In this document: piece after piece, positions 37,206 to 49,200 of the stretch | How positions within the stretch are numbered: position 1 is the stretch's first letter | Layout: each line of letters opens with the position of its first letter | Source: Tolypeutes matacus | Lineage: Eukaryota > Chordata > Mammalia > Cingulata > Chlamyphoridae | Direction of reading: 5' to 3' | Length of the DNA stretch: 64,000 nt | Assembly (NCBI GenBank): GCA_026826555.1 | Contig: JAKSZT010053928.1 | Coordinates: forward strand, 40,720,806-40,784,805 | Translations under genes and position numbers: made by a program | The notes under the pieces: model-generated | What the model saw: the letters and a program-made list of their open reading frames with translations, nothing else | Told to the model about the DNA's origin: nothing | The model's database searches: none

Positions 37206-40200
37206 CTGAAAAATAAAATATAGAGAAGTTTACTTAAGAGTACTTTCTAAAATGTGCTGCTGCACTGTCAATTTTGTGTATGGATTTAGTTTTGTATCAA
37301 ATGCTGTTTCTACCTCTGTGTACTCAAACCATTTGAAATCACTGAAACATCATCTTTATCTTATTCATGTTTTCAGTTACAAGTGAAACTATGAATTCTT
37401 TCTGGAAGTTCTACTTCTTCAAGTATGTGACACTGGCCTCCATCTCCAGTTCTACTCCCATTGCTACCATTGTTGTACTGGCTTTTTCAAGAGCTCCTCT
37501 TTCATCTTTACTTGCCCCTTACACAAAGGATTTCTTTAAAGTTCCAACCTTTGCCCTCTATACTATTCTCACATTACCTGTTTTATTCATTCTATCTCAC
37601 CACAGTTTTACTATCATATTCAACTGTGATAACTATTGATTCTCTAAATCTGAGGGCTCCCCAACATGGTTCAATCCTAATTACTTGCTTTCTTCACTTG
37701 AATTTGCCTGAAGAACTATACATTCAGTATTGGGAGATGAGAACTCATGATCTCTCTCCCCAAACTTATTCTTCATCCCTCATTTCCAATCAGTTGATGG
37801 TTCCACAATCCATCCAGTGATTCAAGTCGGTAACCTGGGAGTCATCCTAGTCTCTGTCCTCTCCAATCAATCATCAAAATCTGATTTTAATTCCCCAAGA
37901 TGTCTTGAATACTTGGAATAAGTTCCACATCATATCATATTTAGATTATGACAACAGTCTCTTAATTTGTTTTTTTGGCCTCTTATCTTGTGCCTCTCAA
38001 ATCCCACTTCCATAATGCTGCCTTGGTAACATCAGCATGACTATATCACATTCTCTTCTATTGTTCCTCATTGCCTGTATCCAGATTCTTTAAAAAGAGA
38101 AACAGAGCCCTTATTGCTATGTTCCTAGCCTTCTACATCCCACTCCCATGCTCAGGAGTTTTAATACCCTTGGTACTGAATTGTTTATTGTGTTCTATGT
38201 ACAATATGCTCCCACTAAGCAATCAGAACAAATACTTAATTGCTTAAGCAAGAAATCTAGTTATCTTTGTCTCCTCTCTTCTCTCCCTCATAACCCTCCA
38301 CCATTCTCATAATACCCAAATACTGTAGATTCACTCTTCAAATATTTCTTATATCTTTTCCTTTCCCTCTAGTCCCACTGTTACCAATCAAGTTTCACTC
38401 TTGCTCTCTTGCCTGAACAACTGATAAATTTCCAACAGTCAATCTGTATTTAACCTATCCCACAAACCTTCTCACAATCCATTCTTTATCCTGCTTGCAG
38501 AGAGACGTTTAAAAACATAAACCTGATCATGGTCCAACCCAGGTTAAAACCCTTTACTGGATTTCTATTATTCTTCAAATAATGTACAAAAGCCCTAATG
38601 TTATTTACATGGCCTCCCATGTCTGCTTCTCCAGCTTCTACTCATCACTACGTATGGGTCTCTATCACCAAAACTTTGCACATCTCATTCTCTGCTGTCA
38701 TTCCCCCACCCCCTCCTTTTTTTAGAGGTACCAGGGACTGAACCCAGGACCTCATACATGGGAAGCAGGCACTTAACCACTGAGCTACACCCACTCACAA
38801 TCTCATTCCCTTTTTCTGGGATACAGTTTCCTACCTCTCTTTTCACCTCTTCACTAGGATAACTCCTATCAATACTTTAGGTCTTTATTTATACAACACT
38901 TTCTCATAAAGGCTTGCTCTAACCCCTATATTAGGTTAGGTCCCTTCGCTATATGCTTTTATGGTTATACTATACATACCCTATCATCATGCTTTATTGC
39001 AATTATTTGTGTAATGCCTATTTATGTGCTAGCTAATAATGTTTGTTTATCTGCAAGCATAGCTAAACCATATACACAACGAAGGTAGGAAAAACACCTA
39101 TCATGTTAACCACTATATTCTCGGAACTGAGTGTAGTGCCTTGGGAACTTTCTGGGCAATAAATAAACATATCTGTCAAATACTGAGCAACTACTGTTTC
39201 ATGCTTCTGTATTTTGGTTCATACTAATCTTTCTGCCTACAATGTGTGTTACTTCTTTTTTTTTTTTTTTTGCTAATTCTCATAAACTGTATTTTTGGAG
39301 AAGTTTTAGATTACAGAAAAGTTACATCAAAAGTATAGAGGATTCCCATATAACCCCCATTCACACACCAACTTTCCCCTATTATTAACATCTTACATTA
39401 GAGTGGTACATTTGTTATAACTGATGAACCAATATTGAAGCACTGCCAACCAAGATCTATAGTTTACATTATGGTTTACACTTTGTGCTGTACAGTTTTA
39501 TAGCCTTTGACAAATATAAAATGACAAGTATCTGCCATGCAGTATCATACAGAACAATTCCAATGCCCTAAAAAGGCCCTGTGTTCCACCTGTTACACCC
39601 TCTCCCCTCTGAATCTCTGATAACCACTGTCTTTATATCACTTATTCATGTTTTAAGACTCAGCTCAGTCATCTTTAGGAAGCCATACCTAAACTTCCAG
39701 TTTAGCCAAGAGCTCTTCATATATCCTTCTCTAACATACTACTTATCATATTATTATGAAATATAATGTCTCCATTAGATAAGCTCTCAAAAACAATTTT
39801 CTCTCACTTATTTTTAGAAATACTTTCTGAAGGGACAGGGACTGAATCTCTAGCAGCCCTTGAAATATCTGGACTTAACTATATACATTATATGAGCGTG
39901 TGTGCTTAAGAAATGAGAGTATCCACCCCAATTAGCAATAGAAACTGATTTACACGGGAGCATAGAATCCAAAATATGGTCAAATAATTTCCTTAGGTAA
40001 CTGGCAGTTTGCTTCATATAACTAGCATCTAGATTCATACTTATTTATATGAACAAAAGGCTATACAGGTTCCAGGAAGATGATGTCAGAGTGGGTAGGG
40101 AGGGCTCTGCCTTCTTGCAAAAACAGTGAATGAGGGGCAGAAACTGTCCAAAAGAGTTGCTTTAGGGATGTGCAGACCAAGAAAGTACAACACATCATCC

Positions 40201-43200
40201 AGAAGGGAGTGGGGACAGAGAAATGAAGAGACCAAAAAGAAAACCATGAGTTACTTGCCACTGTGCCTGGGAGCAGCACCCATCCCCCACCTTCAAGGAA
40301 AACAGCCTTGGTAAAGTCAGTGGCTGATAGTGGCTAACTAAGAGAGGAATGGACATATTCCTCTCTATGAAGAGGGAGGGTGTAGCAGAGGGCTCAGTGT
40401 GGGATCTCTTTAGACAGTTTAAGCAGCAGGACTCTGAATTGAGGCTCTAACTGGCTCAGAAACACAAACCTGTAGAGGTTGAAAGAATCACCTCAGTGGA
40501 AAGGTTCAATGAAGAGTGCCACCTGCTTGCATGCCAGGCAAGTGAAGAAAAACAAGACTTTTTGGAGACTCTCATGTCCCTATCTCCCCAGGCCCCCTTG
40601 GATCTGGTCTCTGCCCCATCAGAAGATTCCTGGCCCTGTTATGATAACAGGGCAATTTTTTAAAAGTTTGAGAATAAGTTCAATAAAAAATCAAAGAAGA
40701 GCCATGAAACACCACCACTAGGCAAGAGAAAGAAACTGACAATCAGTGTAAACTCACTAACATAATTATATGCCTAGGCATCAGCAAAAAATTACAAGTC
40801 ATACTAAAAAACAGGAAGACACAGGCCAGCAAAAGGGAACAAATCAAAAGTCCTGACAAGACACAGAACTTAAAACAATTAACCAATGGTGTTCATACAA
40901 ATCTCTTAAATCAAATTGAGAAATTGAAGGAAAATATGGCTAAAAAGAAAAAAAGATATTAAGAAGGCACTGAGTGAGCATATGAAGAATTTGAAAGCTT
41001 GCAAAGGCAAGTAACAGAGCTATGGGGATGAAACACACAATGGATGAGATTAAAAATATATTAGAGGCATATAATAGCAGATTTGAATTGGCTGAGGAAT
41101 GTATAAGCAAATTGGAAGACAGAGCATCTGAAATTGAAAAGAAAGAGACAAGAATTGAAAAAATTGAATGGGACCTTAGGGAACTAAATGACAATACGGA
41201 ATGTACACATGTATGCTTATGAGTGTCCCAGAAGTAGAAGAGAACTTAAGGAGCAGAAAAAATATCTAAGGGAATAATGGCCCCAAATTTTCCAACCCTT
41301 ATATAAGAAATAAATATCAATATCGTAGAAGGACAACACACCCCAAACAGAACAAATCCAAACAGAACTACTCTGAGACACCTACTATTCAGAATGTCAA
41401 ATATCAGAGATAAAGATAAAACTCTGAAAGCAGCAAGAGAAAAGTAACTCATTACATACAAGGGACGCTCAACAAGACTAAGTGCTGATTTCTCATCAGA
41501 AAGAAGAGGAGAGAAGGCAGTGGTGTGCTATATTTAAGGTGCTGAAAGAGAAAAACTGCCAGCCAATAATTCTTTATCCAGCAAAAATGTCCTTCAAAAA
41601 TGAAGGTGGGTTTAAAGTCTTCACAGATAAACCAAAACTGAGAGAGTATGTCACCAAAAGACCGATTTACAAGAGATACTAAAGGGAGTGCTGCAGCCTG
41701 AAAGGAAGATAGGAGAGACTGGCACGGAAAAGAGTTTAGAAATGAAGATTAGTAGTAAGGGTAACTAAAAGAGTAAAGAGACTGACAATAATAAGATATG
41801 ACAATGGAAAGCCAAAGGATAAAATAGATGAAATAAATAATGCCTTTACGGTAATAACACTGAATGTTAATGGACTGAACTCCCCAGTCAAAAGACACAA
41901 ACTGCCAGAATGGATAAAAAAAATTATGAACCATCTATATGCTGTCTACAAGAGACTCACCTTAGACACAAGGCCACAAATAGGTTGAAAGTGAAAGGCT
42001 GGAAAAAGATATTCCATGCAAATAGTAACCAAAAGAGCTGGAGTAGCTACACTAATAATGAACAAAATAGACTTGAAATGCAAAACTGTTAAGAGATGAA
42101 GACAGCAACAATAAATATTTATGCACCTAAGCTGGGTACCCCAAAATATATAAGGCAAATACAGGCAAAACTAAGGGGAGAAATAGATGTCTCTAAAAAT
42201 AACAGTTGGAGACTTCAACACACCACTCTCTTCATTTGATAGACCATTTTGACAGAGGACCAACAAGGAAGCAGAAAGCTAAATAATACAATAAATGAAG
42301 TAGAACTAAAAACACATAAAACAACAGAATATACATTCTTCTCAAGTGCTCATGGATCATTCTCCAGGATAGACTACATGAAGGTTCACAAAACAGGTCT
42401 CAATTAATTTAAAAACACTGAAATTAAACAAAGCACTTTTGCCGATCATAATGGGATGAAGCCAGAAATTAATAACAGGCAGAAAAAGAGAAAATTCACA
42501 AATAAATGGAGATTAAACAACACACTCTTAAATAATCAGTGGGTCAAAGAAGAAATTGCAAGGGAAATCAGTATCTTGAAGACAAATGAAAATGTGAACC
42601 CAACATACCAAAACTTATAGTATGAAGAGCCACTGCCGCCGCGGAGCCACCACCAAGGAGGAACAGCCACTACCACACAGGACTGGCCCTTAGGGAGGAA
42701 AAGGCAAGAAAATGGCAGACAACCCCAGTGCTGCCGATAGGAACATGGAGATCTGGAAGATCAAGAAGCTCGCCAAGAGCTTGGAGGTGAGGAGGCCTGC
42801 GGCAATGGCACAAGTGTGATTTCGTTGATCATTCTTCCCAAAGACCAGATTTCATGAGTGGCAAAAATGTTAGCAGACATGTTTGGAACTGCATCTAACA
42901 TTAAGTCCTGAGTAAACCGCCTTTCAGTCCTGGGAGCCATTACATCTGCACAACAAAGACTCAAACTTTATAACAAAGTACCTCCAACTGGTCTGGTTGT
43001 TTACTGTGGAACAAATGTAATGGAAGAAGGAAAGGAAAAGAAGGTCAACATTGACTTGAGCCTTTCAGACCAGTTAATACGTCACTGTATTTGTGTGACA
43101 ACAAAATTCCATACAGAGGCTCTTACAGCGCTACTTTCAGATGATAGCAAGTTTGGCTTCATTTTAATAATTGGTAGTGGTGCACTTTTTGGCACAATCC

Positions 43201-46200
43201 AAGGAAACACAAGAGAAGCCCTGCACAAATTCACTGTGGATCTCCCAAAGAAACATGTTAGAGGAGGTCAGTCTGCCTTGTGTTTTGCCCATTTAAGAAT
43301 GGAAAAATGACATAACTATGTTCAGAAAGTAGCTGAGACTGCTGTACAGCTGTTTAACTCTGGGGACAAAGTGAATGTGGCTGCTCTCATTTTAGGGGGA
43401 TCAGTTGATTTTAAAAGTGAACTAAGTCAATCTGATATGTGTGATAAGAGGTTACAATCAAAAGTATTAAAATTAGTATTAAAATCACTCCTATGGCGGT
43501 GAAAATGGATTCAACCAAGCTACTGAGTTATCTACTGAAGTTCTCTCCAATGTGAAATTTACCCAATAGAAGAAAATTAATAGGACAATATTTTGATGAA
43601 ATCAGCCAGGACACAGAAAGTACTGTTTTGGACTTAAGATCTGTTTATGTGGTGTATTACATTCATTTATTTTCTTATGTTTGAACCATCCTTGCATATC
43701 TGGGAACCTATACAAGGAGGTGAGAATGGACAACCACCATACCAAGGAACCGATAGTCTACAACTGCAAGCAAGAGAGTTCCATCCATCAGCCATATTGG
43801 TTTGAAATACCTTCTCAATTAGAGGTGGAGTGGGCATCTACATCCCAGAATCCTCAGGATTAGGGACTAAAATATGGACTAGAGTGGACTTACTGGTATT
43901 CTACTATAGACTTATTGTGATTCCAGCAATGGAAGAAATTATATCATTGATGTGGAGACAGTGGCCCCTGGAGGTGCTGTAGGCAGGGAGAGGGAAAAAG
44001 AGGTGTAATATGGGGACACTTTCAAGACTTGGAATTGTCCTGAATGACATTGTAATGACAGATACAGGCTATTATATATCCTGCCATAACCTACAAAATT
44101 GAGTGGGAGAGATGTAAACTACAATATAAACTATAATCCATCCTTAGTGCAATTTTTCAAAATGTGTTCATCAATTACAATGAATGTACCAAACCAATGA
44201 AAGAAGTTGTTAATGTGGGGAAAAGTGGGAGCTGTGGGGAGTGGGGCATATGGGAAATCCCTTTTATTTTTATACTTTTTATGTAACATTTTATGTAATC
44301 TAAGTATCTTTTAGGAAAAATAAAAAATATATCAAAAATAAAAAAACAAAAACAAAAACAAAAACTAGACCCAAACCTACACTTTGGTTTGTCATGATGT
44401 TAGCATAGCAGCTTACAACTAAATTCCTAAATACCACTAGGGACTAATTTTAAAAGGAATCCCAGTTTTCACTTTTACTAGATGGTGAAATTGGTTACTC
44501 TTATATTTTATGGGAAAAAATGATTTTTTAAATCTTCATATTTAGAAGCAGTAATATTTTAACTGCTGTGAACCTTCAAAAATTAATAGAAGAGAGATCA
44601 TATGGGTTTGTTACTTATTTTGATTGGAGAAAGAGTAAATTGCTGGATTTCACAGTGACCCATTTACATGGCATTCTCAGTTCAGACTGCATAAGAAGAA
44701 ATATATGTGAAGTGTTAGAAAAACAAACAAACAAACAAAAAACAAAACTCATAGGATACAGTGAAGACAATAATGAGAGGGAAATTTACCCTAAATGTTT
44801 ACATTAAAAAAAAAAAAAAAGAGGTATACCTAACTGTACATCTGGAAGAAATAGAAAAAGAACAGCAAACTAATCCCAGAGCAAACAGAAGGAAAGAAAC
44901 AACAAAGATTAGAGCAGAAATAAACGAAACTGAGAACAAAAATAACAACAAAAATAGAATCAACAAGATAAAAAAGTTGGTTCTTTGAGAAGATCAATAA
45001 AATTGACAAACTCTTAGCTGGACTGGCAAAGAAAAAGAGAGAGAATAGGCAAATAAATAAAATCAGAAATGGGAGGAGGGACATTACTACTGACCATACA
45101 GAGATAAAAGAGATAATAAGAGGATATGAACAACTATATGCCACCAAACTAGACAACATAGACAAGATGGATAAATTCCTAGAAACATGAACAACCAATA
45201 CTGATCCTAAGAAGAAACAGAAGACCACAACGAACCAATCACAAGTGAAGAGATTGAAAAAGTCATCAAAAACCTCCCCAAAACAAAAAATTGAGGGCCA
45301 GATGGCTTCATAGATGAATTCTACCAATCATTCAAAGAAGACTTAATACCAATCTTGTTCAAACTCTTCCAAAACATTCAACAGGAGAGAACACTATCAA
45401 ACTCATTCAATGACACCAATATCACCCTAATACCAATGGCAGATAAAGATACTATGAAAAGAGAAAATTACAGACCAATTTCTCTAATGAACAGATACAA
45501 AAATTTTCAACAAAATACTTGCTAATCCAAAAAAAGAATTATCCATCATGATCAAGTGGGTTTCATCCCAGGTATGGAAGGGTGGTTCAACACAAGAATA
45601 TCAATCAGTGTAATACAGTACATTAATAAATCAAAGAGGAAAATCACATGATCATGTCGATTGACAAAGAAAAGGCGTGTGACAAAATACACCATCCTTT
45701 CTTGGTAAAAACACTCCAAAAGATAGGAATCGAAGGAAACTTTCTCAACATGATAAAGTACATACATGAAAGTTCCACAGCTAACATTGTACTCAATAAT
45801 GAAAGACTGAAAGGTTCCCCACTGAGACTGAGAACAAGATAAGGATGCCCACGTCACTACTGTTTTTCACTGATGGGCTAGCTAGAGCAATCAGGCAAGA
45901 AAAAGAAATAAAAGGCACTCAAATAGAGAAGGAAGAAGTAAAACCCTCACTATTCACTGATGATATGATCCTACACCTAGAAAATCCCAAAAAATTCACA
46001 ACAAAGCTACTAGAGCTAATAAACAAGTTCAGCAAAGTAGCAGGATACAAGATTAATATGCAAAAATCAGTAGTGTTTCCAATAAAAGAAAACAGACCAA
46101 TATGTCAAACCCTCAATATTATTGCAAGTATCTATGAACTTTATTCTTCAAAAAATACAAACAGTGTTTACCAAAGGTTCTGAGGGGAGGGGGAGGGAAG

Positions 46201-49200
46201 AATAGAATAAATAGAATGCAGGGCATTTTTAGGGCATTAGAATTGTTTAGCATGATCCTCCAATAATGGATACAGGCCACTTCAAATTTCATCAAAACCT
46301 ATAAAAGTGCATGATCCAAAATGTAAATCATAATGTAAACCATTGACCATGGTTAGCAGCAATGCTTCAATATTTGTACATCAATTGTAACAAATGTACC
46401 ACCCACATGTAAAATGTTATTAATAGGGGAGTGGGGAAAAGGGGAAGGGTGTAGGGTATATGCGAATCCCCAATATTCTCTATGTGACTTTTCTGAATTC
46501 TAAAGCTTCAAGATAAAATGAAAAAAAACAAAAACAAAAAACCAGACACTGGGGAAGTATATGGAATAAAATGTGTCACTGTGTATATAAGAAAATGGAT
46601 CTTACAGTGATGAAAGACACAATGTCTAAAAAAAAAATTTTTTAATTTCAAATTTAAAAATATTTTTGGTATTTTATTGGTTATTTTTTAAAATTATTAT
46701 TCCATTTTCTTATTTTTTTTTTTGTTGGCTTCATTTTTGGAGAGGTTTTGTATCACAGAAGGGTCACAATAGTGGAAGGGGAGGATCACTGGTGCGGGGT
46801 GTCACTGATGTGGGATACATGGGAAGGGGTTCACCTAGGGATTGCATCTAAGGCATATGAATCTGTTCAAGTCTTCATGGGGCATTGTCTCGGTGGGTAG
46901 AGATCCACAAAATAACCAAAAGAATATTGAATTACCATCCTGGGGAGTTCTGCTACCTTCTCTAATAGGACAGCAAGAATCTCTCGGGTGCAAGGGCAGT
47001 GAATGAAGACAGACCGTAACATATTGATATTGATGAGTGTATTTATGAACCTTTTATTGTGAAATTGAAACTTAGCCTAGTATTACATACCGCTTAAGAG
47101 TTACCTCCTGAAAGCTTCCTTGTTGCTCAAATGTGGCCTCTCTCTAATCCAAACTCAGAATATAAACATACTACCTTCCCCCTGGCATGGGACGTGACTC
47201 CCAGGGATGAGCTTCCCTGGGACTGAGGGATTATTACCAAGTGCCAGCTAGCCATGCATCTGGAAAAAGACCTTGACCAAAAAGGGGAAATACTAAATAC
47301 AAATTAGTTTTTATGGGTAAGAGATTTCAAAGTGATTCGGGAGGTCATTCCAGAGATTATGCTTATGCAAGTCTCAGCAGGTTATCATTAACTGACACAG
47401 TAAACAGTGCCTCAAATAGCAGGGTTCCTGAAGTCTCTAGAGACATCCAGAAATTATAAGTAGGGCAGACAGCTCAGGAATTTGGCACCCTGTCAATGGG
47501 CCTTACTTTGGAATTTACACTCCCCAGTGTAACAGAGTTAGACTCATTTATAGGTTCTCTACACAAGGCTCTTCTGCTCCTTTTATTTGAACCCAGAATT
47601 AGCACTACACTTGATAAATATATATATATCCCAAAGATATATCTTTGATTTATCCATGTGCCAGTTGAGCCCTGAATTTCAGCCGAGCTGCAACACCTAC
47701 TCTCCAGTTAATCTGACTCAACCAGAACAACTAACAAGGAGATGATGACAGACAATGCCCGAACCAAGGAACAGAGAGTGTCTGCAACTGCAAACAAGAT
47801 AGTTCCATCCATCTGCCCCATGGGATCTAAGCTCCCTCTCAAATAGAAGCAGAGTGGACATCACCAATCCAAAATCCTCAAGACTGAGGAATGAACAATG
47901 GACTAAAGTTGACATTATTATTCTATTATAGACTTATTATTATTCTAGCAATGGAAGAACTTTTATCATTGATATAAAGGCAGTGGCCACCAGAGGTTCT
48001 GAGGGATGGAAGAGGGAAGAATAGGTGTAATATGGAGGCATTTCCAGGACACTGGAGTTGACATGCATGACACTGCAGTGATGGATACAGGTCACTGTAT
48101 ATTTTGTCATAACCTACAAATTGTGTGCAACAGAGTGTAAACTATAATGCAAACTGTAATCCACGGTTAGTAGCAATGATTCAATATGTGTTTATCAATT
48201 ATAACAAATGTTTCACACTAATGAAGGATGTTGTTGATGTGGGAAAGTGTGGGAGGGGAAGGCAGTAGGGCATATGGTAACCTCTTATATTTTTACGTAA
48301 CATTTATGTAATCTAAAGTTTCTTTAAAAATAAAAAAATTAATTTAAAAAATCAGTAGTATTTCTTTTACACTACTAATGAGCAATCTGAGGAGAAAGTC
48401 AGGAAAAAAATTCCCTATACAATAGTAACTAAAAGAATAAATATTTAGGAATAAAATTAATCAACAACATAAAGGACCTATATTCAGAAAACTACCAAAC
48501 ATTGCTAAAAGACATCAATGACAAACTTAACAAATGGAAGGACATTCCGTGTTCATGGATTGGAAGACTAAATATTGTTAAGAAGCCAATTCTACCCAAA
48601 TTGATTTACAGATTCAATGAAATTCCAGTAAAAATCTCTAGAGTCCTTTTAAAAGAAATGGAAAAGCCAATTATTAAATTTATTTGGAAAGGAAAGGGGC
48701 CCTGAATATAGCCCAAGATATCTTTAAAAAGAAGAAAGAAGTTGGAGAACTCTTACTTTCTGACTTTAAAGCATATTACTTAGCTACAGTGGTAAAAACA
48801 GGATGGTACTAGCAAAAAGACAGGCATAGTGACCAACGGAATTGAAGTGAGAGAAAGAAAGGAAAGGAAAGGAAAGGAAAGGAAAGGAAAGGAAAGGAAA
48901 GGANNNNNNNNNNGGAAAGGAAAGGAAAGGAAAGGAAAGGAAAGGAAAGGAAAGGAAAGGGAAAAGGAAAAGGAAAAGGAAAAGGAAAAGGAAAAGGAAA
49001 GAAAAGAAAAGAAAGAAGACCCTTATCTCACACCTTATACAAAAATCCATTCAAAATGGATCAAAGACTTAAGTATAAAAGCTAATACCATAAAACTCCA
49101 AGAAGAAAATGTAGGGAAACATCGTGAAGATCTTGTGGTAGGTAGGTCATGGTTTCTCGTACCTTACAACCAAAGCACGAGCAACAAAAGAAAAAATGGA

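Larger units (their letters stand above)
42621..44743 (+). pseudogene. ETF1P: ETF1 (eRF1) processed pseudogene, interrupted
   Basis: An intronless retrocopy of the translation release factor eRF1 mRNA inserted in the L1. A GC-rich 5' UTR (42621-42711) leads to ATG at 42712 and [20 protein letters not shown]. Frameshifts and stops follow. The NIKS stop-codon recognition motif is at 42897-42908, followed at once by TGA where Arg is expected. The GGQ peptide-release motif survives at 43263-43271. ETF1 similarity ends near 43632, around residue 300 of 437. An L1 piece follows (43633-44370), then about 350 bp (44371-44720) of possible ETF1 3' UTR and an A-rich tail. Target duplication: aaaacttatag (42610-42620) against aaaactcatag (44744-44754). 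Not functional. Confidence 0.9.

Noticed and set aside
42712..43632. ETF1 as a functional gene
   Set aside because: No introns, a TGA right after the NIKS motif, several frameshifts and loss of the last third. It is a processed pseudogene.
44830..45327. A 165-codon minus-strand open frame rich in Phe, Leu and Ser
   Set aside because: It is the reverse strand of the L1 reverse-transcriptase region. Such antisense L1 frames are common shadows.
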